Positions 26,410 to 34,436 of a DNA stretch of 64,000 bases are shown here, one piece after another. Every line of letters starts with the position of its first letter. Position 1 is the stretch's first letter. Source of the stretch: CBFHMJ01 sp965656875. GTDB taxonomy: Bacteria > Pseudomonadota > Gammaproteobacteria > Enterobacterales > Alteromonadaceae. A model generated the notes under the pieces. The model searched no databases, was not told where the DNA came from, and saw nothing but the letters and a program-made list of their open reading frames with translations. The stretch is from assembly GCA_965656875.1 (NCBI GenBank), contig CBFHMJ010000027.1:186001-250000 (forward strand). Direction: 5' to 3'. A program made the translations under genes and the position numbers.

Positions 26410-27087
26410 TCAGGCAATTTCTCGAGTACTCATCCAACGATGTAGCGAGCGTTGATAAAACTGGCTGATGGATGACCAGACTTCATCGGCCATTTTCAAT
26501 TCACGTTTATCACCGATTCCAACGGCATACATATTAGCTGCTTTAAGTGCTGTGACACCCGAAATTGCGTCTTCAATACCAACACAATGCTCTGGTGGTA
26601 CATCAAGGTGTTTTGCTACAGTCAGGAAAATTTCAGGATCTGGTTTGTTATTCGTTAGCTTCTTCGCGTCTGCCACATAATCAAAGACATGGGTTAATCC
26701 CAGTTTATCAATGACCAGACTTGCATTTTTACTTGATGAGGCTAACCCGATTGCAACGCCATGTTGCGTCAGTAACCGCAAGACAGGTAAAACACCTGGA
26801 ATAATATTCGCGGCTGTTAGTGTATTAACAGATTCAAGATAGATTTGATTCTTCTGTTCAGCAAGTTCAAGCTTTTCGTCCTCGGTGTAAAGCATACGAC
26901 CTTTTGTCAAAATGTAATTTAATGAGGTCATTCGATCGACCCCTTTTAACATTCTGTTATCATTTTCATCAAATGAAATGCCCAAACTTGTTGCCAGTTT
27001 TTTCCAGGCTAAGAAATGGAATTTAGCCGTATCAACAATAACTCCATCTAAATCAAATATTACCGCTTCAACGATGTCACTTGGCAT
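26410..27087 (-). CDS. pgmB: Beta-phosphoglucomutase (HAD superfamily)
   Basis: This enzyme converts the beta-glucose 1-phosphate made by GH65 phosphorylases into glucose 6-phosphate in the cytoplasm. The 225-residue sequence shows the HAD motifs DLDGVIVD (nucleophile and acid/base Asp), LASSSKN, a Lys in KKLTNNKPDPEIF, and GIEDAISG. The cap-domain stretch FHFLAWKKLA and the GVDRMTSL segment are characteristic of beta-PGM rather than other HAD phosphatases. Its start overlaps the end of the GH65 gene by 11 bases, so the two are translationally coupled. C-terminally it is slightly longer than usual, with a basic tail. Confidence 0.93.
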   Translation of the reverse strand: MPSDIVEAVIFDLDGVIVDTAKFHFLAWKKLATSLGISFDENDNRMLKGVDRMTSLNYILTKGRMLYTEDEKLELAEQKNQIYLESVNTLTAANIIPGVLPVLRLLTQHGVAIGLASSSKNASLVIDKLGLTHVFDYVADAKKLTNNKPDPEIFLTVAKHLDVPPEHCVGIEDAISGVTALKAANMYAVGIGDKRELKMADEVWSSISQFYQRSLHRWMSTREIA

Positions 27088-29497
27088 ATGGATTCTCCAG
27101 TAATAAATTTTTCACGTTATTATGACCGTTCAAGTGTACCAGTGATTCCATATGTAAAATATTTATTTCATTACCATTAACCAATTGATACGTAACATTA
27201 ACCTTATCAATTATTACTTTTAGTAATATGCCCCGGTATCGAATACTAAACTGAAATCCCTCCCAACCCTTTGGTAACAAGGGCTTGAAGCACATTATGC
27301 CCTCTTTTAGATGCAGACCGGCGAATCCGTAAACAATTGTCATCCATGCCCCTGCCATACACGCCATATGCAATCCGTGCTGGGTATTTCTATGTGTATT
27401 CGCAAGGTCCATACGTATAGTTTTATTGAAAAAGTTCATTGCTTTATCAAGTTGACCAATACGAGCCGATGCCACACTGAATATACAATTGGATAATGTT
27501 GAGTCATGAGTAGTGATAGTGTCGTAGTACGCTAAATTCTGTTGTTGGAGATCGTCAGAGAAATGCTCAGGGAACATAACCATCGCCAGAACAGTATCCG
27601 CCTGTTTGCAAACCTGATGGCGATAGATAGTCAACGGGTGATAGTGCAACAACAAGGGATAATTCTCAGCAGGTGTGGCAGCAAAGTCCCAGGGTTTACG
27701 TGACAGGAAACTGTCATCCTGAAGTGAAAGGTTCAGTTCTTCACTGTAGGGTAAGTACATATGCTCAGCAGCCAGTTGCCACCAGGCAATTTCTTTTCGG
27801 GTAAGTCCCGCCGTTGAAATGATTGATTCGGCATCAGATTCTCGCGAATTAACGTAGTGATACATCTCAATAGCAAACAGAAGATGCTGCTGTGCCAGTA
27901 AATTTGTGTAGTAGTTGTTATTAACGATTGCCGTGTATTCATCCGGGCCAGTAACCGTATCAATACAAAAAGCATTATCAGCGGGTCTGAAATGACCGAT
28001 TTCACTCCAGAAACGCGCCGTAAGCCAAAGTACTCTCAACCCGCCTTCCAACATGAATGACCAGTCAGCTGTAGCATTAAAATACGTTTTTATGCCGTGA
28101 GCTACAGCCCCGTTTATATGGTATTGCGCAGTACCAGCCGGAAAAAACGCAGAACATTCTCGACCACCAATTGTTCGCCAGGGAAACAATGCAGACTGAC
28201 ATTGCGACTTATCACCAGCCGCCAGCTCTCCGGCGCGGTCGATAGCTTCGGGTAATGTTCTCACCCGGTACATCAGTAACTCTCTGGCGATTTCTGGCTG
28301 GGTATAACAAAACATCGGTAAATAATAGATTTCAGTATCCCAGAAGTAATGCCCTTCATAACCCGGACCCGTCTGCCCTTTTGCACCGATACCCGTTTGT
28401 TTTACAAAAAATCCAGCCTGTAATGTTTGAAACAAACTAAATCTTGTCGCCTGTCGGTGTTCTGGATTTCCTTCGATGCGAATATCAGCTGTTTGCCATT
28501 TTTGTTGCCAATGTTTCACATGATTCGCCTGCAACGCATCAAAACTTGCTTCTGTTGCCTCAATTAATGGCCCGGCGTTTTGCCATTGCAAATCCATTGA
28601 TCCAAATCTTTGTTGAGTCATCGCCTGATTCCACAGGTGTTTTTCAAACTGGAACGATGATTCAGGGGCCAGCGGTACTTCATAATGAAGCAGATACTCG
28701 GGCTCGGTATCCGGTAGCAGGTTATCAATAGGCGCATCTGACGATTCAACTTTGTTTACAGCCTGATTAAATCGATGATTAACACATTGGTAGAGCGTTT
28801 GTTCGCTACCTTTAACTGACGATACCGCCACGACATAATCTTCTGCCACTCGCCGGTATTTAAAACAGGTCTGGGAATGAGCGGACAAGTCAGCAACCCG
28901 AGGATCATCAAGAGAATCCAGTGAAGGCTGTTGTGTTCCAGAGACAATGCCTGAAGCGATATTCAGCGTAACGGCCGTGTCACTGATAAATTCAAAACAG
29001 AGATGTGCCAGGTGCCGATTTGTCGCTGATACAAATCGCCTGACACGAACAACCAGTTGAGTACCATCAGAGTGATGCCAGGTGTATTCCCGAGTCAACA
29101 AACCGGTATCAAACATCAGCGATTGTGAAAACCGACTCGCATTAACATCCGGGGTAACACGCTCTCCGTTACACCAAATCGCAAGATAAGTGCTGTCTGG
29201 CAAGCAAACCATCTGATCATTGGTTTTGGCTTCGCCAAAAAAATGTTCGCCATACGCGATAGTCTCCTGGGAATATAGCCCATTAATGTATTGACCATTT
29301 ATTGGCTCTGATACGTTGGATGACACGCCTTCATCGATACTTCCCCGAAATCCGATGTAACCATTGGCCTGCGCAAATAAACTTTGTTGCACCGCATAAT
29401 CGTTGGTTGGAAATTGCTGCAACACAATACCGTCTTGCATCACATTCATAGCAGATGCATCAGCATCAATTACCCGGTTTGCTAATTCAGTTGTCAT
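27077..29497 (-). CDS. GH65 disaccharide phosphorylase (maltose phosphorylase-like)
   Basis: GH65 enzymes split alpha-glucobioses with inorganic phosphate, giving glucose and beta-glucose 1-phosphate. The 806-residue protein has the N-terminal beta-sandwich (about 1-290), a linker, the (alpha/alpha)6 barrel with EGHYFWDTEIYYLP (about 381-394), PWRTIGGREC and PAGTAQYHIN, and the catalytic acid Glu520 in TGPDEYTAIVNNN, then a C-terminal jelly-roll. All catalytic features are intact. Maltose, kojibiose, nigerose and trehalose phosphorylases share these motifs, so the linkage is not decided; maltose is the default guess. The partner pgmB overlaps it. The divergent symporter and a shared operator lie upstream. 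Confidence 0.9.
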   Translation of the reverse strand: MTTELANRVIDADASAMNVMQDGIVLQQFPTNDYAVQQSLFAQANGYIGFRGSIDEGVSSNVSEPINGQYINGLYSQETIAYGEHFFGEAKTNDQMVCLPDSTYLAIWCNGERVTPDVNASRFSQSLMFDTGLLTREYTWHHSDGTQLVVRVRRFVSATNRHLAHLCFEFISDTAVTLNIASGIVSGTQQPSLDSLDDPRVADLSAHSQTCFKYRRVAEDYVVAVSSVKGSEQTLYQCVNHRFNQAVNKVESSDAPIDNLLPDTEPEYLLHYEVPLAPESSFQFEKHLWNQAMTQQRFGSMDLQWQNAGPLIEATEASFDALQANHVKHWQQKWQTADIRIEGNPEHRQATRFSLFQTLQAGFFVKQTGIGAKGQTGPGYEGHYFWDTEIYYLPMFCYTQPEIARELLMYRVRTLPEAIDRAGELAAGDKSQCQSALFPWRTIGGRECSAFFPAGTAQYHINGAVAHGIKTYFNATADWSFMLEGGLRVLWLTARFWSEIGHFRPADNAFCIDTVTGPDEYTAIVNNNYYTNLLAQQHLLFAIEMYHYVNSRESDAESIISTAGLTRKEIAWWQLAAEHMYLPYSEELNLSLQDDSFLSRKPWDFAATPAENYPLLLHYHPLTIYRHQVCKQADTVLAMVMFPEHFSDDLQQQNLAYYDTITTHDSTLSNCIFSVASARIGQLDKAMNFFNKTIRMDLANTHRNTQHGLHMACMAGAWMTIVYGFAGLHLKEGIMCFKPLLPKGWEGFQFSIRYRGILLKVIIDKVNVTYQLVNGNEINILHMESLVHLNGHNNVKNLLLENPYAK

Positions 29498-29584
29498 TAA
29501 TGGAAACCTATAGAGCCTGTTTTACGGTCGAAATTTCATTGAGTGCTACTTGTTAGTTTGTAGGTTGAATTAAATTCAAGATAA

Positions 29585-29599
29585 ATGCAATCGTTTGCA
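29585..29599. promoter_or_regulatory. Second LacI-family operator, between GH65 and the symporter
   Basis: ATGCAATCGTTTGCA repeats the 25239 site base for base over 15 positions. It lies in the 200-base gap between divergent genes, about 90 bases from the GH65 start and 100 from the symporter start, so one repressor could control both. Confidence 0.85.
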
Positions 29600-29698
29600 C
29601 AATTCATTCTTAACAGATATATTTTGAGCAAATTGCCGATCAAGCTTTATGATCGACATAGCCGTGAGTCAGCAATAAATAACAATAAGAGAAACGGT

Positions 29699-31615
29699 AT
29701 GATTGATTTAGTGATTGTTTTAACCTTCATCCTCTGGAGCATTAGCAACGGTCTGCGTCACAGGAAACAAGCCTCCGGAAGCATGACCGATTATTTTCTG
29801 GCGGGTAAATCCCTCAGAGGCTGGAAAGCTGGTACCAGTATGGCAGCGACACAATTCGCCGCCGACACTCCGCTGTTGTTTGTCGGGCTAATCGCCACCA
29901 GCGGTTTGTTTATGCTTTGGCAGTTGTGGATTTATGGCATTGCATTTTTGTTGATGGGATTTTTGTTTGCGCCTTGCTGGCGTCGAGCAGGCGTTATTAC
30001 TGATGCCGAGATCACCGAATTACGTTACAGCGGACGTGGATTATTGCTCCTTCGAGGAATAAAAGCGCTCTATTACGGCACACTGATTAACTGTGTGGTT
30101 CTGGCCTTTGTGCTGGTTGCAGCGATGAGTGTCGCCGAACTGTTTTTAACCTGGCATGAGTGGCTCAAAGATGCCCCTGCCTGGATAGCAGCAAGCTGGC
30201 AGTTTCTGTTTAACCAGGTCCAGTCCACAGGCATTAATTTAAGTGTCGGTGATGCACTGGACAGCACAACAGCCACCACAAACAATCTCATTAGTTTGAC
30301 ACTCCTGATTAGCTTCACCACGTTGTATTCCACAACTGGAGGGCTTAGAAGTGTTGTTGCGACCGACGTTGCCCAATTCTGGCTCGCATTACTGGCAACT
30401 GGCTGTTACGGCTGGATAATCGCATCAGAAGCCGGCGGATTGACTCATCTGGTCGATAATGTCATTCAGCAATATGGTGACGCATTTGCACATCAACATC
30501 TTGCATTTACGCCTAATGCGGATGATTTAATGGCTCCCTTCTTCCTACTTATCGGAATGCAGTGGCTATTTCAAATGAACAGTGATGGTACGGGTTATCT
30601 GGCCCAACGCTCAATAGCCTGTGAGTCAGATCATGAAGCTACAAAAGCCGCAATTGTTTTTGCGTGGCTACAGGTAGGACTGCGCAGCGCAATATGGGTA
30701 ATTATTGGCGTGGGCTTGCTTATTTTATTTCCTTTTACGCTTCAGGATATGGCGCAAGCGGACACATTTAAAGCATCACGGGAAGCAACATTTCTGGCAG
30801 GTATTGACCTTTATCTCCCATCGGGAATTAAAGGATTAATGCTAACGGGTCTGCTGGCGGCTCTCGCCTCAACCATTGATACCCACCTGAACTGGGGAGC
30901 CAGTTACTGGAGCAACGATTTATACCAACGCATTTACTGCCAACACTTCAGACAACGAACGGCATCTCAACCTGAACTCGTTACCGTTGCCCGATTATCT
31001 ACTTTCCTGATCATTGCACTGGCATTAACCGTTATGGCTCAACTTGGGTCAATACAGGAAGGCTGGAAATTATCATTGCTGTTCGGTGCTGGCAGTGGCG
31101 GCGTATTAATATTGCGCTGGACCTGGGAGCGGTTAAATCAGTTCGGAGAACTGACTGCTCTCGGGCTTTCACTGCCTGTTGGTATGATGCTGTTACACTG
31201 GTTCCCGGATGGCAATGCCGAATGGATACGGCTTGGGCTGATGGCGATAATATCAACAAGTGCAGCAATTATTGTTTCGTTAATCACCCCAGCTACAGCA
31301 ACCAAAACCCTCGATAATTTTTATCACAATATAAAACCGCCCGGCTTCTGGCAGCAAACAGAAAAAAGACTCAACGTACCGGCCGTCAGTCTAACATTGC
31401 TAAAAAAAGGATTGGGACGAACCGGACTAGGCGCTTTGTCGTTATTTCTTGCGCTCACTGGTCTGGTAAAATTGCTCCTGCCATTACCTGATGAACATGT
31501 TATGTTGCCAGCCTTGTTACTGGGATTGTCAGCATTACTCATTCCTTTCTGGCTACCGGTCAATTCACAACAACAAGTAACGGATAAACCGGGGGATCAA
31601 CTGTTAACAATGTAA
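29699..31615 (+). CDS. Sodium:solute symporter (SSS family) for the disaccharide
   Basis: The 638-residue integral membrane protein has the SSS pattern: an N-terminal helix, SMTDYFLAGKSLRGWKAGTSMAATQFAADTPLLFVG, and about 14 helices in all. Such carriers bring a sugar in with sodium. The open frame extends back to 29585, but that first ATG lies inside the operator; ATG 29699 has a purine-rich AAGAGAAA in front and starts at the first helix, so it is preferred. Placement opposite the GH65 gene and behind the same operator suggests it imports the intact disaccharide after TonB uptake. Sodium coupling is inferred from the family. Confidence 0.88.
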   Translation: MIDLVIVLTFILWSISNGLRHRKQASGSMTDYFLAGKSLRGWKAGTSMAATQFAADTPLLFVGLIATSGLFMLWQLWIYGIAFLLMGFLFAPCWRRAGVITDAEITELRYSGRGLLLLRGIKALYYGTLINCVVLAFVLVAAMSVAELFLTWHEWLKDAPAWIAASWQFLFNQVQSTGINLSVGDALDSTTATTNNLISLTLLISFTTLYSTTGGLRSVVATDVAQFWLALLATGCYGWIIASEAGGLTHLVDNVIQQYGDAFAHQHLAFTPNADDLMAPFFLLIGMQWLFQMNSDGTGYLAQRSIACESDHEATKAAIVFAWLQVGLRSAIWVIIGVGLLILFPFTLQDMAQADTFKASREATFLAGIDLYLPSGIKGLMLTGLLAALASTIDTHLNWGASYWSNDLYQRIYCQHFRQRTASQPELVTVARLSTFLIIALALTVMAQLGSIQEGWKLSLLFGAGSGGVLILRWTWERLNQFGELTALGLSLPVGMMLLHWFPDGNAEWIRLGLMAIISTSAAIIVSLITPATATKTLDNFYHNIKPPGFWQQTEKRLNVPAVSLTLLKKGLGRTGLGALSLFLALTGLVKLLLPLPDEHVMLPALLLGLSALLIPFWLPVNSQQQVTDKPGDQLLTM

Positions 31616-31650
31616 AGCCTGATGAATATTGAAACGTTTCCTTGTTACGT

Positions 31651-31690
31651 CCCCGATTCTTTCTGAAATCAGAAAATCGGGGCTTTTTCT
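31651..31690 (+). terminator. Rho-independent terminator after the symporter
   Basis: CCCCGATT (31651-31658) pairs with AATCGGGG (31675-31682), with a further inner stem, followed by CTTTTTCT. Confidence 0.9.
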
Positions 31691-31830
31691 GCTATACCTA
31701 CAATGAATTAGCCGTGTTTTTAACGACTAAATCAGCAGTCCAATCGTAAAATAATCGTTAACCCCGTTATTTTTGAAAATAAAGCTGGTATAACTATTTC
31801 TTTAACCACGTCAACACAGGAGTAGTCGAT

Positions 31831-32607
31831 ATGGCAATACATCATGCTGTAAACGTTACAAGCCGCATATTCCTGACGCCTGGACGGTTACTTTCTTTAT
31901 GTAGTCAACGTTATTTTTTTTCGATAATTAAGTTAGTTTTTTTGTTCACGTCTTTATTTTTACCCTTACATAGCCATGCAAATAATAAAGGTGTATCAAC
32001 TCCATCATCGCCTTTCCAAACACCTGCTATTGGCTTGTTTTACAATAATTTATATCCAGAAAAACACCTCACTCTTTATTGCGCCGTCAGAATGAATGAC
32101 GGGCAAAAAGCGGAAATTGAACAAGTGTATCCGGTCTCCTGGATTGCTGAATTCAGTGGCTGCGACGGCAATTTAAATTGTTCCAGTCCACTTTATAAAG
32201 CTGCCATCAATGATCTACACAACATGTGGCCAGCATTATCTGATTATGTGGAACGACGAAATGAGTCACTGTTTAATGAATTGTCGGACAGCAGACTAAT
32301 CAATAATGACGATCACTGTGATTTTAAAATGAGTACAGACGCCATCGAGCCGCGTGACTATGCCAAAGGTGAAATAGCACGCTCAGTTTTATATATGATT
32401 TGGCGCTACAACCTTAACGATTACAATATGTTGAATCTGATGCTGAAGTGGAATGAGTTTGATCCGGTAAGTGCGGAAGAAATGAGACGTAACGATGCGA
32501 TTGAAGGGTTACAAGGCAATCGAAATATCTTTATTGATTACCCGGAACTTGCAGCCATCATACTTCAACCATCATTAAAGTTAACAAGTACTGGTTTTTT
32601 ACGTTAA
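31831..32607 (+). CDS. Secreted endonuclease I (EndA/Vvn) family protein with catalytic His replaced by Gln
   Basis: The 258-residue protein has a long N-terminal region with a hydrophobic signal segment (about 32-46) and likely cleavage near HSHA. The mature part matches endonuclease I: a Cys-containing segment (CDGNLNC), DLHNMWPAL with the metal-binding Asn131, and a conserved EPRDYAKGEIARSVLYMIWRY block. In active members the motif is E-H-V-x-P, where His is the general base and Glu binds magnesium. Here it reads E97-Q98-V-Y-P, so the base is missing through what could be a single-base change (CAA for CAC/CAT). It may be inactive or only DNA-binding. A Cys pair suggests it folds in the periplasm or outside. 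It lies 37 bases before the kinase gene. Confidence 0.85.
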   Translation: MAIHHAVNVTSRIFLTPGRLLSLCSQRYFFSIIKLVFLFTSLFLPLHSHANNKGVSTPSSPFQTPAIGLFYNNLYPEKHLTLYCAVRMNDGQKAEIEQVYPVSWIAEFSGCDGNLNCSSPLYKAAINDLHNMWPALSDYVERRNESLFNELSDSRLINNDDHCDFKMSTDAIEPRDYAKGEIARSVLYMIWRYNLNDYNMLNLMLKWNEFDPVSAEEMRRNDAIEGLQGNRNIFIDYPELAAIILQPSLKLTSTGFLR

Positions 32608-32644
32608 GTCCCTGTAAAAATAACAAACCATTAAAGGAAGGACG

Positions 32645-33640
32645 ATGACGATGACAATAACAACATCCAGAATAGCAACGTTGGCTACTCGTTATAATAA
32701 ACTCTGGTCTGATGGTTTTATTTCTACCTTTGATTGGCAACGAATTTGCGAGAATCTGATTCCAGCCTTAGATCAATATTGTGACGAGCACCGCATCCCG
32801 GCTCAATTAGCCGATACCGCACTAACCGTTTATTTACCGCTAACGATTGGTTTGTTTCACGACGACAACGAACATAAACCGCAAGTACTGGGTATTTCAG
32901 GCGGTCAGGGTTCAGGCAAATCAACGATGGCATCATTTATCCGTTTTTTCGCTGAACAGATTTTTGATTTAAAAGCTGTCATTTTATCCATCGATGATAT
33001 TTATCTGACCAAAGATGAACGACAAAAACTGGCAAACACGGTCCATCCACTATTAGCAACTCGTGGTGTACCTGGTACTCATGACATTCATCTCGGCAAG
33101 CAATTGATTGAATCACTACTTACCGCCGAAGATGACAAAACCACAAACATCGTTCGATTCGATAAATTATCAGACGATCGTTTGCCAGAAGAACATTGGG
33201 AATCCTTCACTGGTCGTCCTGACTTCGTTATATTCGAAGGCTGGTGTATTGGCGCTGAAGCGCAGCCAACTGATCAACTTACCTTCCCAATCAATACCCT
33301 GGAATCAGAGGAAGACAAAGGCGGCACCTGGCGACACTGGGTCAACCAACAGCTTACAGATACCTACCCTGAACTGTTCGATCTTATCGATCAACAAATC
33401 TATATCAAAGTACCATCGATCGACAGTGTGTATAATTGGCGTCAGGAACAGGAAGAAGGCCTTAAAAAGTCAGATAAGAACAAAGTAAGGGCTAAAGGAA
33501 TGACTGGTGATGAACTTCAGCGTTTTATAATGCACTATCAACGAATTACCGAATATATGGTCGGTTCGATGACAAAAAAAGCAGACTGGTATATTTCACT
33601 GGACAGCAGCCATAACATCACTAAAATCATTGCTAAATAG
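32645..33640 (+). CDS. D-glycerate 3-kinase-like P-loop kinase
   Basis: The 331-residue cytoplasmic protein has a P-loop GISGGQGSGKST (about 95-106), a phosphoribulokinase-like segment SIDDIYLT, and RGVPGTHDIHLG, the combination found in plant and fungal glycerate 3-kinases and bacterial relatives. These convert D-glycerate to 3-phosphoglycerate using ATP. FVIFEGWCIGAE is the expected Walker-B-like strand. Upstream AAAGGAAGG precedes two closely spaced ATG codons (32645 and 32651); I used the first. It could share a transcript with the endonuclease-like gene, but no shared function is apparent. Exact substrate remains to be tested because related yeast kinases are uncharacterised. Confidence 0.85.
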   Translation: MTMTITTSRIATLATRYNKLWSDGFISTFDWQRICENLIPALDQYCDEHRIPAQLADTALTVYLPLTIGLFHDDNEHKPQVLGISGGQGSGKSTMASFIRFFAEQIFDLKAVILSIDDIYLTKDERQKLANTVHPLLATRGVPGTHDIHLGKQLIESLLTAEDDKTTNIVRFDKLSDDRLPEEHWESFTGRPDFVIFEGWCIGAEAQPTDQLTFPINTLESEEDKGGTWRHWVNQQLTDTYPELFDLIDQQIYIKVPSIDSVYNWRQEQEEGLKKSDKNKVRAKGMTGDELQRFIMHYQRITEYMVGSMTKKADWYISLDSSHNITKIIAK

Positions 33641-33692
33641 CATAAACAGATTAGCAAGCATTCGTCAGCCTGCTGATGATTGGATCGAATGA

Positions 33693-34391
33693 ATGACCAG
33701 ATATAACCGTAAAAAACAGCTTCTGACAGGACAGCTGTTTTTTTTCATTTCTACTTTCTTCTTTTTTCCTGCATTTGCGGCTTCGACTAACTCATCGGAT
33801 GTGACATTATCCATCCAGAATACCAAAGGTCAGCCAGTAAACGACATTGTTGTCTGGTTAACGCACGAAGACGGCTCTCCAGTTCAGTCAAATAATGAAC
33901 AGAAGCCTGTTGTGGTGAGCCAGCAGAATAAAAAATTCATGCCTTACCTATCTGTCGCCCATCCGACAAGCGATGTGGTTTTTACCAACCAGGACAATAT
34001 CACTCATCATATTTACTCGATAAATACTCAAAATAGTTTTTCGTTTAAAATCAGAGCGGGTCAACCGCCTATTGCCAGAAAATTCAGTCACAAGGGTACG
34101 ATAGCCATGGGCTGTAATATTCATGACTGGATGAGTGGATACCTGCTAATTGTTGATTCCGAACGCTATGGCATCACTAATGAGTCTGGCAATATCTCCA
34201 TGAATCAACTGAGTCATGGGCGTTATAACATCAATATTTGGCACCCTCAGTTGCAAACAGAGAATAATCAGCAAGTTAATACGGTCAATATAACAAATAA
34301 CAATACGTTGACGGTCAGGCTATCAACCGATCTGGCACCAATTCCCGATCAAACTAATGCTGATGACTTTGATTTTTTAGAAGATTATTAG
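33693..34391 (+). CDS. Periplasmic cupredoxin-like protein ('methylamine utilization'-type)
   Basis: The 232-residue protein has a signal peptide (hydrophobic run about 15-29, ending FAA) and a beta-rich domain. Candidate copper ligands are His105 or His106 (NITHHIYS) and C141-N-I-H144-D-W-M147, a type 1 copper pattern. A short carnitine/peptidase-regulatory-like beta segment (NESGNISMNQLSHGRYNINIWHP) follows. Such proteins are often labelled methylamine utilization proteins, but no methylamine genes are here. It begins a three-gene run with a c-di-GMP enzyme and a beta-barrel protein. The likely role is periplasmic metal or redox sensing or transport (inference). The stop is 45 bases before the next gene. 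Confidence 0.8.
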   Translation: MTRYNRKKQLLTGQLFFFISTFFFFPAFAASTNSSDVTLSIQNTKGQPVNDIVVWLTHEDGSPVQSNNEQKPVVVSQQNKKFMPYLSVAHPTSDVVFTNQDNITHHIYSINTQNSFSFKIRAGQPPIARKFSHKGTIAMGCNIHDWMSGYLLIVDSERYGITNESGNISMNQLSHGRYNINIWHPQLQTENNQQVNTVNITNNNTLTVRLSTDLAPIPDQTNADDFDFLEDY

Positions 34392-34436
34392 GGTCTGTTG
34401 ACCCCTGGGTCTTAAATAAGGAAACCCGAATACATT

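Noticed and set aside
33693..34391. Methylamine utilisation function for the cupredoxin gene
   Set aside because: No mau genes are present; the label comes from a database habit and the copper ligands fit a general cupredoxin.
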